In this document: one piece after another, positions 34,401 to 48,600 of the stretch
How positions within the stretch are numbered: the first letter of the stretch is position 1
Layout of the letters: every line of letters begins with the position of its first letter
NCBI RefSeq assembly: GCF_000002075.1
Contig: NW_004797722.1
Location: 315,831-379,830 of the forward strand
DNA from: Aplysia californica
Lineage: Eukaryota > Mollusca > Gastropoda > Aplysiida > Aplysiidae
Length of the DNA stretch: 64,000 nucleotides
Direction: 5' to 3'
Notes under the pieces: model-generated
What the model was told of the DNA's origin: nothing
The model's input: only the letters and a program-made list of their open reading frames with translations
Databases searched by the model: none
Position numbers and translations under genes: made by a program

Positions 34401-37400
34401 ACAACAAGAAGGAGAAGGGTAAGTTGGTGTTTAATATAGTGTTGCAATTTGTAACTACCATCGTTCTATATGAAGGGTCCAAGGAAAAATCTAAAGATGT
34501 TGGTTTATGGAAAATTTGGGTTGTGACGTGGTTTGGAAAGTGTTGTGTCCTCGGGAAAGGCACTTTAGTGTACATAAATGTTCATTTCTCCCAGGTGGGA
34601 ATAGGTACTTGGCCATAGACAGTGAAAGATCTTGTCAGTATGTTTGTGTTTTAGCACCCATAAAATGGTATCTTGCACTGTATGCTTCCCAGGAAGTTGA
34701 GATTGTTTCAGAATGCTATCAGGTCTGTTGGGGTTAATTATATAGATTGTAAAGCTCTTGGAGCTTACTGTTGAGCAGGAATTTGCGTTATACAAATGCT
34801 AACTCTATCTAAATGTCCAGGGTGCCATCCTGTTGAGTCGCCCAATATTAGGCTTGGAAGATAAGCTACGCAGTGGGCTGTCAAGTATTTCATTTTTGTT
34901 TATGTCAATGCTCCAAAATGTGACGTCCTAGGTTTTTCCCTTGTACCCTTCATGTTTTATAGTTCTGCAGTGACATTTTAAATTATGTGAATAGGATGTT
35001 CATCATGGTATTCACTAATATTTTTTGTTACTGGTGCATGGAGGACTTTGGCTGGGTCTTTCTACCCCTGAATGAATTGCCATATTATGTTGGCTGACTG
35101 TTTTTTCACAGCTTAAAATTTATTCATTGTTTTAAAATGCATTTTAGGAATACCCGATTCCACTTTTTGTCTTTCCACTCACCTTTTACTCCGTTTTCTT
35201 GCTTTTTTTGCTCACCAGAACATCTCAAGGGCTCGAAGCAGAGAGGGAATATTTACTGAAGATTTCGTTTAAGGATGGTTCAAGATACAGGCATTTTTCT
35301 GTAAAATTTGACTGCAATAAGACTGTTCGAGATGTAAGTATAGCTTGTATGATGAGCGCTGTGTGTATGCCCCTGTGAATACAATTTCACCATCTTCAAC
35401 TGGTCTCTGAACCCATTAACCCTTTCACTACATGGGGAGGTGGGGAGGGGGGTGGTCCTCACCTGTACCTTGTCCTATCTGTGACCTACTTTCTGATTCT
35501 GCCTACCGTTGGACAAATGAAAGATTTTTTTAGTTCAATTTTCAATATTAGCCACTTGTGTTATGTATGAAAATTAAGGAGAAATAATGACCTATCTCAA
35601 CATGTTGCTAAATACGGTTATTCTTCAGCCTGAGGTTTCAGATTTGATTATGACAAAAGCAGGTTTGGTTTTGAAGCCGGAAGTGGCGAGGCGTCACGGT
35701 CCAGCGTTTGAGGTAACTCAAGTCTTGAAACACGGTTTGCGGTAGTGAAAGAATTAATAATCCTACTGAAATTTGGAAAAATAAGTGATGATTAATTTTG
35801 ATGTAGATGTAATTAGTGTAATACAGATTGTGTTTCTTATCAGGGAAGTGCAGTAACTGAAGAGATTCTGTAATGGACAGGAAATTGTGTTAATTGTCAG
35901 AGTGGTTTTATTTGTGTGTTGTGTCTCAAGTCCATTAAAAGAGAAACCCCTTCATGTCAGTGCTGTTGACCATATATGAATTAATTAATATATGGGACCT
36001 CAGTTGTGAGCTGTATGTACAAATGAGAGCAATAGATTTCTTTAAAAACATGTTTAACTCCCCCTAACTGCTTGCTTTGGATATTTTTTCTTTTAATACA
36101 AGAGTTTTGAAAAACTTATTTCAACTAACAGAGTTGGGAGAGAGGGGTTGTTCACTGTCGTAGTTTTTTTGGGTTTTTTTTAAATCATGGAAAGAGTGTA
36201 TTCTAATGGGAAAATGGAAATTAAATGTAAACTAATATTTTCAATCAACTTTTTATATTGTCGTTTCATTCTGTGATATCTTCTACTAGGAGAGCTTTGT
36301 CCTGTATTTTAGAAATAATGTCTGATCTTATCCTCACTTGGTGTCCTTCAGGTAAAGCAAAGTCTGACAACGCTCACAGATGTGCCCGTCAGGCACCAGC
36401 AGTGGACTGGATGGACCCGACCTGTATTAGATCAGGTATTACTATGCCGCCGTACTCCTACTTTGTATTTCTTGTGGGAATTTGAGGTGGCCTCAATGAA
36501 AGAAAGATTTAGTGTTTGAGAGTTACATCATTGGGATGTGTGTGAGTGTGTGTGTTTGGGGGGGGGGGGGGGGATACAAATTATGCGTTAGTAATGAAAA
36601 CTGTTCCATTCTCCAATGTGCCATAAGTTTCCTTTACATTGTTTTATGACCTTTGGTAACTGTTTTTTCGCAAACTTTTTCCAGCAGTTGTGGTTACCAG
36701 TGAGCAAAGGTTCATGGTTCAATGAAGTCTGTAATTAAATTATTATCTTCTACCCAGTACGGCAAGTGATCTTCTGTAAAATATGCTGTTGTATTTATAA
36801 ATACCAAATTATCAATGTTTTGTGAGAAAACAAAAGTTTCTTTGTTGAATTTTAAGGTTGACTAGCCAAATGAAGGCTATGTTTTCTAGGTACATAATTT
36901 ATAAGTGGTCTCTAAAGCATCTGTGTTGAAGTAAACTTTCTTTTTCCACATTCTTGCAGGACAAGTTGTTCGCTTGTGGCTTAAACTATCCAACACATGA
37001 TTTGGAAATGACCAAATCCGAGCCTTCTTCCTCCAGCACACCAAGAGCCCCAGACCTAGAGGTGAGAATGGAGGGGGGGAGGGTTACGAACTAAGAGAGT
37101 CATATTGTCCTTGAGTGTTATACCAGGTATTTAACTTTCATCTTAAAAGCTTGTTTAGGTACTTTTCATTTCTTGTCTATCGAATGTCTTCATCTTTTGG
37201 TGACTTGTACTTTAGAAAAATAATATTAATTGATCAGAATTTCTTATTCAGATTTAAGTTCGAGAAAAGAGCTTTTTTGTTGTAATGTTCATATAGTGCA
37301 TGAGCAAAAGTGACCTCGCGGTATGTTTTTTGTTCTTGCTCTCGTAAGTCATATCAGCTGACTCAAGATTGACAAATTACTAATTGCTTTCTTTGTGTGT

Positions 37401-40400
37401 CCCTTTTCAGGAGATGGAAGTTGATAGTGATGATGAAGACTATACAGGTTTAGAAAATTATTCTTTGGAAGAAGATCTGTTCTCTCAGGAGGAGCCACGC
37501 CACTCAAGACGCATAGAGCCACTCAGTAAGGAATTTTGTGGTTTTTTTCCTGTTGTTTGTGCCTGCTTATCCTTTTCTGTCATGGCCCCCTGAGCCTACA
37601 GGACCCATGCACCTGGGTTTGTTTGGGTCAGCTGCAAAAGCACACCAGTGCTTTCTGAGATGTGCATTCAGTGCCCAGAAGGGTAAAGGTATCTCACACT
37701 TGGGCATACTCTTTGGTCATTTGGGTTGAGAGCTTGGCAGCAGCAAGGCAGACAGATATGAGTTAAAGATTATATAAAGATTAGGGGAAATTAATAGAGC
37801 TGCTAGCTGTGCCTGCCAACTTCCCAGCCATGAAGTTAGGGCCTTATACAAGCCCTTTCTTTTGCACAATGCTAGCTGTGTTTTAAAACTTGTCATTCAG
37901 CGACTCCCCCCCCCCCCCCCCCCCCCAATACTTACTAAAGGTACTTACCCTGTGCTACAGCATTGAACTTTTGAAGATATCCATCTTTTTTTGTTGGATG
38001 TAGCACTAGGCAGAGGGGAACACTCTCGAAGGCTACTGGATTAAAAACAACAAAGCCTGTCATTGGCTTTTTGACTGACTGATATGTGTGTGTGTGCCTA
38101 AAGAAAGGTACCAAAAGTCGGGTTTTGACCATTTTGAGTTAAATGTTGTACCTTATTGGAAATTCAATGCTGAACACAGTGGTTTGTTAATTTTTGAGGT
38201 ATCTCGTAGTTTTTGAGATATTGCACATTTTATGAGGGAGGATATCAAGATCTTATTTTGAGAAAATTAGCTTAAAATTATTCAAAATAAAATATTTAGA
38301 AGTCAAATCAATGAAAACCCTTTAAACACATTTTTTTTAAATGGTGGAACTATTTTTTAAAATATGGAAACACATTTTTGGTTAAAAAAGTGATTTTTTG
38401 TCATTATCAGCCTATAGCTCAAAATGGTCTGTGGTGACTTTTGGTACTTTTCTTAAGGCACACATACATTATCGAATTTTTTTATATTTTTTTTTGGGGG
38501 GGGTTTGTTTGTCTTTCTGCTATGAGGGTAATATAAAGAAAAATGTCCATTTTGCAATGAGGTTAAAGTGGGTTCTTAAAGTGTTTCTTTTTATACTATG
38601 TTAGAACTTAACAGTTCTTTTTTTTTTTTTTCTTTTATTGACAAAGAATGCGATTTTGGTTGTGATTTTTATCTCAAATGTATAAAGTTAGTGACAGAAC
38701 TTTGTACTTGGTTATATCGTTTGTTTTTGTTGTTTTTTACTAAACTATGTGTTCTGCTGGGTACCACATTTTTCTGAATCGTTTTCAGTGGTTCTTATTC
38801 CCTCATCTTTTGCAGTGTCTGATGGTGTTGAGGATGATAAACTGGCTTTAGAACAGTTCACAACAGAATTCACCAACAGGTTTGTTGACTTCTTCTGTTC
38901 CGTACTGTCGAACAACCATTTTTTTGACAACAGCTGTTGATGGAAATGAATGTAACTTCTGTATGTTTTTTGTTAAATCTTGTACTATTTTATAAAAAGC
39001 GGGGTGGGAGGTCTCTGTAAAAAATATTTCATGTTTTGTTTAATGTGATAAACATGTGAAGAGCTATTTGACGCATGTGGTACTTCTTGTACAAATTACG
39101 AGGCTGAGGCAATCGCCATTGAAGCAGCAATCCTCCACCTGACCAACATTTTCATAATATATCCAAACAAAATCAAGAACACTATTATCTTCACAGACGG
39201 AAAGTCAGTACTCCAAGCTCTGGAAAACATGAATTTTGAAAGCTCAGCCTGCCTATCTGTGGCTCAAACAATCAACACCTTCCTACAGACCTATGCCGTC
39301 GACCTGACACTACAGTGGATACCTGGCCACAGCAACATCCCAGGAAACGACAGAGCAGACACCCTTGCCAAGAAGGGAGCATCACAAACACAACCACACA
39401 ACCCAGTATCACAACAGACAGCCAAGAACATCATCAAATGCAACACCAGGGAACAGTGGCTGAATGGATGGGCAATGGGCAAAACTGGAAGAACTGTATT
39501 TGCACACATGACAGCCCCCAACTCTAAAGATGCAATAAATTCCCTGAGTAGAAGAGAACAAGTCACAATATTTCGCCTGCGAACACAACACATACCACTA
39601 AATTCCTACCTTAATAGGATCCGCAAGGATACCCCACCCGACTGCCCGTTGTGCGACTGCCAGGATGAAACAGTACCACACCACCTCTTTAACTGCCCTG
39701 CACTTTGTGACCTGCGTAGCACCTACCTACCTGCCTCCCCAGACATCGGAAACACTCTATACAGCGACAAAGCACAGCTGATTAAAACCTGTCAATTCTT
39801 TGCCATATCGACAGACCGAAGGGCTAGAACCCAAATGGCCGCTGGATCGGAAAAGTAAAGTAAAGTAAAGTAAAAGTTTAATGTGATAATGTGATATCCT
39901 GAAATAGCCCGCTGAACTAAGGAAGATAATGTGGGGATTTAAGCATATATATATATATATATATATATGTTATCATTGTCCCAGAATCTGTGAAACACCT
40001 TGTGCAGACTGCTGAAGTTTTTTGTTGGGCTTTTTTTTTTTTTACCCTTTGAAGTCTGCAGAAATAGTGTATACTTTTGGGGTTTTTTTCTCCTGCTGGT
40101 TTTTGAAACATACTCTGCAATGGTAAGGGACTGGAAAATAATTGTGCTATGAATACATAAAATTTTGTTTTTTTTTCAAGATATGGAGAGATCCACCCTC
40201 AGTTTTTCATTGGCAGTCTGGACGATGCAATACAAGAATCTTTGTCTGTGAGAGCTGCTGATGTAAGTACCTCATCCCTGCCCGATCATAGTTTTTCCCT
40301 TTTTGTCAAGTTGTTCTTTTTTTCTCTTTGTTGTTTACAGACTGCAATCTTATATGTTGTTGTTATTGTTGTTATCGGTCCAGCAACAGCTGGGCTCTTG

Positions 40401-43400
40401 CCCTTCTGTCCAATGCCATGTAGTGATAAGTGCAGGTTTGCTGCAGTTGCTGTAAAGTTCCATAGAGTGTGTTGTCACTGTTAGGTCTCGGAGGGAGAAG
40501 GGCAGCTCTGATGTCATTTAGGGGTGTGCAGTGGAACAGTTGATGATCCACAGTCTCATATGCATAGTCACACAAGGGACACATTGGGGGAAGTTGCAAT
40601 CTTATATAGATACATATATTGTTTGAATAGTTCTGACTTGGAATTAAAATTATGATTGTTTCCAACTTCCTGTCATGTACTTCTTTCACACTCTAAACAT
40701 TACTGACAATAATTTGTTTCATACCATTTTCAAAGATAGCTGTGTCAAATGCTGTAGTCAAAAAGCATTTTTCATGAATTCACCTTACTTTTAGAGGACG
40801 ACCTTGTGTTGGTAAACATTGTGGGGAAAAAGCAACTTCAGCTGCCAGATCTGATACAGTTTTTGGCAATCATGGTTCACCACTCATTGCTCTACTCAGA
40901 TGCCCTCAAAAATCATTAGAGAAATGAAGTGCAATACTGAAAATCATGGTCTAATGGTTATGCTCTCGGACTCGCCACTATGTCACGAGTTCAAATGCCA
41001 TCAGGGGGCTTGTCTATTGTTTTACACAAGTTTCCCTCACTACATCAAGGTGGAAATGGGTATCCGGCTTCAGATAGTGAAAAATCTTCTTAGTTTGTTT
41101 GTGTTTGAATGTTTAATCGGCTGTTTGCACCCCATACTTTTCAGGGAGCCAAGAATTCTAGGGTTTGCTAGGGTGAAGCACATAGAACATGCTGTGGAGC
41201 ATTGATATATGTATTATTCTCAATCTTTATAAACATGCTATTATTATTATTATTGATCTCCAACTCTGTGTGTCTCCAGCGCAAGCTCTTGGCAGTCTAC
41301 CTCCACCATGATAGCAGCATCTTCTCCAATGTGTTCTGCTCACAGCTGCTGTGTGCTGAGGGCATCGTCCACTACCTCAGTGTGCACTTCCTCACTTGGG
41401 CCTGGGACCTCACCTCACCGGACAACACAGCCAGGTAAGGCTTTTGATTGTCGCTTAAGCTGGGTTGAAGGTTATTTGGGAAGACTCGTGGTCTGGAGGT
41501 GGTTGGTTGGTTCCTTTTTTTCAGTGTGCTGGGCCTACTTTTGTGTCCACAGGTGGGGTGCTATTTGCGTCTTTTTTCCTTTCTTCCACCAGGTACTTAC
41601 ATTTTCTGGAAAAAAAAATCCTAAGTTTTTGATCCCAGGAGATAGATATTTTGCTATGACATACTTCCTAATCAGTTTCAAACATTAGTACTCTGCCACA
41701 AGCTGTCGCAAATCAGTGCCTTTTCTTAATCACAGCTAGAGCGTCCTGGTCAAAGACTCTACACTGGTCTCTCATCTACAGACATTGCTCGGCGTGTATG
41801 TGCTTTCTCTTCAGCCAAAAACACTGTCCATAGTGAATTTTTTTTTTCTTTGCGATTTTTTGTCTATATGATTACTGCTCTTGTGATTTTTGAGCTGGCC
41901 CTATCATAGTGTGTCTAATGTCCCCCCCCCCTCCCTAGATTCCTACAGGCAGCCACCCGCCATTTTGGCAGTCTTGCAGCATCCCAGATGAGAAACTATA
42001 CACCAGACCAGTTGCCTTGTCTACTGTTGATATCCAGGGCCAAGGCCACCAATGAGGTTATAGCTGCTATACAAGGTAAGGAACAAGTAAGATTTGTCAG
42101 GTGGCTTGAGAATCTTGTAGTTTTAGGTCTCATTGGTAAAATGTGAGGCAGCATGGTGAAATCAGGCGCTCGTCAAAATAATGAAAGTCAAGAAACTGGC
42201 ATTTTTCTGCAGGTTTGGAAATGTGTATCTAATTTTTTTATTTTTTGCTCAACACCTTTCATAGCCATTAAAGAACATACTTCTGTGTTGATTTTTCTGA
42301 AAAACGTTGATTAAAGGTGTAAAAGATGTAAATTTTCAGTTTCCACGGACTCTGAAGATAAGGAAATAACTCAATTTTGGTGGCCATCTTCCGCTAATTT
42401 TACCTCTGAAACCAGGTGACCCCCACCTCTTTCAGTTTCAAATATCTCAACTTCTATTTCAGATAGATGGGTGTATTTTGTCACGGAAAGCAAGACAACT
42501 GAACAAGCTTTAAGATGGTATCAATAACTCAACATGCTCAAAAATTGATGAGCGCCTGATTCCACAGCATCGTGACACAAATAATTGATTATTAGTTGTG
42601 TTTGTTTTAAAAAAATAATAGTACACTATTAGAATAAATATCTGACTGAATTAATAGGAATTTGAAATAGTATGCTACATTTGTCCTGCAAATACAGTGG
42701 TCTCCGGCTAATAACAGGTGGGGTGAAAACATAATCTGCCTAAAAGCCAGCTGAATATGTTTTTCTCGTCACCTACGGTGCGTGCTATCAGCTAGAGACC
42801 ACTCTATTTTTATTGGATCCAGGAGTTATAAGTGAATGTCTCAAAAATGGGTACAGAGCAGCTTGGTAGCATTACTAAAATTAACTAAGATGGTTAGCAG
42901 ATGACTATCAAAATTAGATTTTTGCTGTATGAAAGAGTTGATGAAGAAGAAAAGTACCTCTGTACAAAGAAAGGTATTTTTCCCTTTTTGCCCATGGTAT
43001 TGTTTAGCTGTATACAACACTTTCTTAATATCATTGACAGCATGGAAAGTATATTTCTAGACAAAATGTACATCCAGTGAATTAAATGTCACTGATATAG
43101 TGAATATGATTGCTAGTGAAAGTTTCTTGTGACTTTGTTATGTGCCGTGAGTTACGATAATTCAAATGCCATGGGGGCGGGGAGTACTTACGTACAATTT
43201 ATACATTCCTTTAACCAACGTTTAAAACGAGATTATTGCATTCAAATATTAACAGTGTCGAGCTGGGTTTACTGCAGATTTAATCAGGAGCTTTATTACT
43301 TCTAGATCCAATGAATCAAAGTGAATGTTTCTCCTGGCTTTTTAGTTTAAGCTCCTTTATGAATTGGTCATCATTTGGCGCAGAGTCAGGTGATGTCTTC

Positions 43401-45597
43401 TGTTTTGCTTATTGGTTGTTTGCCAAACTTAACTGTAGCTGTCTGATTTACAGGTCATGTGACTTTGGATGAGATGATGACGCGGCTAATCCATGCAGTC
43501 GAAGTGTATCAGGAACAGAAGGAGGCAGACATCAATGAGGAGGTGTGGATTCACAAGACTTAGATTTAGAGGGGTTGTCTGGAAAAAGGGATGGTGATGG
43601 GACTTGTTGACTTTAATCACTCTATTGGAAATGGCTTTTTTTGAAGACGGTGTTCTTTACAAGGAGAAAAGCTTGAAGTAATGAAAACTGTTCTTTCCTG
43701 ACTGGGATTAGAATCTCAACTTTCTACGAGTTTGGAAAAGATCATGGCCTAATATGTAGATGTGAGATCTTCAGGCCTTTGGACTGAGAGAGTTGTTGAA
43801 ATTGCCTTCCCAAGTTGACTTTTTATCTGAGTCTGCTCCCCAGAACAAAGTAGTAACTTGGAACACAAATTTGGACAGCCTCTGTTGTGAAGAAGGCAAA
43901 GCAGATTAAGAGGTTTTGCCTAACTGAAAGTGCATGTTTCAGTGCTTCCACTCTTCCGTATTTTTACGGAAATCCGTACTTTCTGCCAGTTCCGTACTTG
44001 TTCCTCCTTCATTATCAACTCCCTCTGTAAAAAACTGCGATAGTGTAGGACTACCGAAATTCCGTAGCAAAAGATCCGTACTCGACTTCGTGCCGTCATG
44101 TATAAGTTAAGGATATTTACGGTAATTCTCTCAGCAATAAGTTAATGGTATAGAGACCTGCCAGATTGCGCATTTCCTGCTATCGGCCATTATTCCGCTA
44201 TACCCCATGCGTTCATTGCAGGTTGGTAGGCAGTACATTTTTACTTGCAGATTGATCAAAATCTGGCAAACTTTTTGTACCAATTTCCTCCTTTCTGTCA
44301 TTCACTCATTCCGTTTATCTTCGGACTGTTGGCGCCTGGAAAATCTGAGCGTTGATCAAGTAAATTGACTTGTGATCTTAGACAGAAAATTACTGTCAGA
44401 AAGAAACTTGCTTACAAATTTATTGTATAAATCTAGAGAAATTATCAATGCGAATATTCTACGACTCGGGAACGCGATAAGGGCTGTGATGAAAGAAATT
44501 TATGCTAAAACTACTAAAATCAAGAATAAATCGAAGTGGTGTTCGGGGGTTGTAACATGCAATATGCAACATTCAGAAGTAAAAATTGTGGAAAATTAGG
44601 GTATCCGCAGGGTAACTGTATTGTGAAGGTACATATCTATACTTTTCCTTTTTCCCAGGTTTGCCTTTATTCAATGGTGTAATGACATTTTAATTGAATT
44701 ATAGTAGCAATGGAAGGGGAACCTACTTTTAAACATTGCCAGCAATGGAAAAATATGTAGGTGAAGAAATCAAACTAGACAAAATGTTGGTGAACAAATA
44801 AATGTTATGGGATGTAGGCAATCTCTTCAAACAGGCTCCCAAATGCCATTTTTAACCCTCTAAAAGCTCTAAAGCTCTAAATGTCAATATCTTCGGGGGC
44901 TTCGCCCCCTGGACCCCCACCAGGACTCTGTCCCTGGACCCAGTTGGGGACTATGCGACCCCCGGGCCCCGGCAAAATTTTTCTTACTTTTAAGCTTCAG
45001 CTCTTTATACTGATAATAAATTCAGTTTTTGAGACTATTGCTGCAGTACCTCATTATGGTTAGCATTCATAGCCCAATTCATTGGTACGGTACAGTTATG
45101 ACCTATGTGTAGTTTCTTTCACTTTGTTGGGGGGGGGTTGTTTTTGTGTTTTCCTCTTTCTTCATTTCTGGCTTTGAAAACTGTCACTTTGGCCTTTCTC
45201 ATTCTGCTGGCGGTCTTATTTTTTATGTGATTAGGTCTTTAGATTTGAAGTCTAGTTCCTGTTTGCAAAGTGTGATACATAAAAAATGAATGATGTTTAA
45301 AATTTGTTTTTCCTTTTTATCTTGTTAATAGAAAGAAAGAGAAGCAAGAGAAAGAATCAAGCAAGAGCAGGATGAGGCATATCAAGAATCTTTGGCAGCT
45401 GATAGGAAAAAGGTAAGGCATTTGAGACTGGCTTTAGGGGGCTGAGTAGAGTCGCAGCGGTCTTGATTTCTGCCAACTTGTCAACCAAGTATGTCATTTG
45501 TACCTTGTTTAAACAAAAGTATGTGTTTGTGTCCTTATCTTCCTCCTAGCTTTGCAACAACATATTGAGGCTGGCAGGTCATGCTATATTGTTTTCG

Positions 45598-45642
<45 letters not shown>

Positions 45643-48600
45643 CACGACGCGGTGGAATTAGGCATTCGTCAATTTTTGAGCATGTGGAGTTATTGGTATC
45701 AACTCAAAGCCTGTTCATTTGTCTTGCTTTTGATAACAAAGATACACATCTATCTTGAATAGAAGTCGAGGTTTTTGCGATTAAAGAAGGTAGGGGTCAT
45801 CTGGTTTTGGAGGTTACATTAGCGAGAAAATGGCCGTCAAAGTCTGGTAACTTCAAAAGCTTGAAAGTCATTGATTACTTAAATTTTACAAATTCTGTGC
45901 CTTTATTGAGCGTTTTTCAGTTTTACACATACACGTGTAGTTACATAGACGTAAAAGGTGTTGAGCCAAAAAACAAAAATTCAATAAAAATTGCCAAACT
46001 GGCAGAAAAGTGCCTATTTCTTCTATTTTATTATTTTGACGAGCGCCTGATTTGACTACATTGTCTCACATATGCTCCCACTCAACCGGTTAAATAAATT
46101 GAGAGGGTGGGTGTGAGGAATTTCGTTTTGAACATGGGGATGCCATGAAAATTGATGAAAATTAACACTAGAAAAGTGAAAGTTGGTATAAATTGATTTT
46201 TGAAAGTAGAACGCAAAAGAACTCAATAATAAATAGTGCTAACTGTTGTTGCTAATTTTTAAAGTAAGTTGAACAAGTTTTTGTTTGATTCAATTTAAAT
46301 TCAGAATTATGCTGGGTACATGTGAGATTTCAATAACGCAGACATTGGTTTACATTATATTCAGATGAGATTATAATGTAAATAGACGCAAGGGTGACCC
46401 TGTTTGTTAGCTTGTTGTACTACCATATACTCTTGGAGATGTTTCAGTGTATGAGTTTTAGGACATTTTTTTTTACTCTCATGAGCAAACATTCTTTTGG
46501 AAAAAAAATGTTGAGTAACAAGTACTTTGTTTATTCATTTTATCATGCCTATGTTGTGGAATAGTACAGTACAGTACACAGATGAATATGATTTTGAGGA
46601 TGTGGACAAGTACATGTTGTCTATTTTTAGCACTGTTTTACACTCTCCGTACAATTGCAGGCAGAGGCTCTGAAAGAAGAGGAGGTCAAGAGGCAAGAGG
46701 AGCGGGCACGTGAGATGGAAAAACAAAAGAAAGTTGAAGATCAGAAAAAAGAGGATGAACTCAAAAAAGAGGTGAGGGGTTTTTCATGCTCATTTGCTGG
46801 AGCCTGATTTTTGGGAAAATGTGAATTCTTCTGACTTTAGGGCTCAGTCGTCCTGCTGCAAATGTCACCACTTGATGAAAATAAAAGTCAGATTGGAAAT
46901 CTACAGGAATTGAACTTTAGTGTATATATATGTTTATGTTTATACTTACTCATTATCTACAAGTTCCATCATAGGTTGAGAGATGACAAATGGGGATAAA
47001 TTTTCTGTAGACATTTTTCCATAACTTGTGCAGCATCTTTTAAATTTTTCTTTTTTTTTAATAGTTTGGCCACTTCATACCATATTGAACGGTGTTAAGA
47101 AAAGTTTTTGTGGTTCTACTTTTCCATCATTCTTTTATACCAGGAATTCTGCGTACACTACTTGTATTGGCTAATTTTACATTGAATTATTTTTGTGATT
47201 GCAGATTCTATGAAAGTTTGAACTGACATCTTTGAATTGATTTATGCTGGGGATTTTTTTTTTCACCACAATCGTTATTTATTCTGTTGAAAGTTGTAGC
47301 TATTGCCTCAGTTGGATGCCCCTGTTTTATGATGCAATCCACTTAATTAAATATTCTATTATTTTTCTTGAATGTCAAGTACAGGCACTCTTGGAAGGAT
47401 GAGAGGTTGGTGTTTATTTCAGACAGAAATAAAATCATGAAGATGGGTAAAAAATTAACTTAACCTGTAGCGTTAACTGCAGTATGTAGGCGACATGTCC
47501 AGATTTTTAATTAATAGAAAAATGAGACACATGTCAGTTTTTTTGCGGCATGGATCAGTTACTTCACTGAGATGTTCTTTGTGTCCACTCACAGGCTATC
47601 AGCAAGTCAGTGGCCAAGTCTGTTCCAGATGAGCCTGTGGCGGGCAGTTCGGACAAAGTGAGCAATTTGCGGTTCCGAGTGATGGGCGGCGAGATGATCA
47701 CACGCCGCTTCTACGCTCACAACTGTGTCGGGGACATCCTCAACTTTTTAACCTCTAAGGGCTTTCACACGGAGGATTACAAAGTCCTGACGACTTTTCC
47801 CCGCAGAGATGTAAGTTTTTCTTTGGCTCAGTTGTGGAAGGAGCTTTGACTACATTGAGTGATTGTGTTTGCAGGATTTGTAGGATTCCTTGCCCTGTCT
47901 TGAAAAGATTTGCTAAATGTAGATCATTATTTATATTGACACTGAAATTCATGTAACTGAAAAAAAAAGTGTGCGGATAGAGATTTTTAAATTTGGGTGG
48001 TTGGTGGGTTCTCTGTTGTGCTTTACTCCTTTCCAATCAAACATCTATCTTTCCTCCTTCATATGAAATGCTTCTCACTCGAATTAAAAGCCAAGATAAT
48101 CGACAAAGTTGACAAGAAAAGGAAGACTAATCTAAAGCAAAAATTGTATTATATGGAAGGGATGTAATCATGTGGAGTTTTAGAAATTTGGCGGTAATTT
48201 TCCCTTTGCATTCCTATAGTGGGAACTCACCTAGAGCAGGATTTTCTTTCTGGAACCAAAAGTCCCTCTATAGTCGTGTTCTACTGTACTATTTTATGTG
48301 TTGAAAGAGATTTGGTGTTGCTTCAACTAGCTGGGATGTTTATATTTGTGTTTTGTCCTTTTTGGGAGGTGGTTGTGGGATGGTGGGGGCTGTTGTGTTG
48401 TCTGTTGTTCCTATTTGTGTGTAGTGCTGCTTCTTCTTGCAAGTGGGAGGTTGTCACTTGTAGGCCTATTTTCTTTCTCTTTCCCTCTGTTGTTTTCGTC
48501 TGTTTTACTTTTTCTCTGCATTAAGCAACCATTATTATGTGAATACGCTTCTCTTAACTTGGGAAAAAAAGAAGCTCGCCTCCTGTTGGAATTGGGCCGT

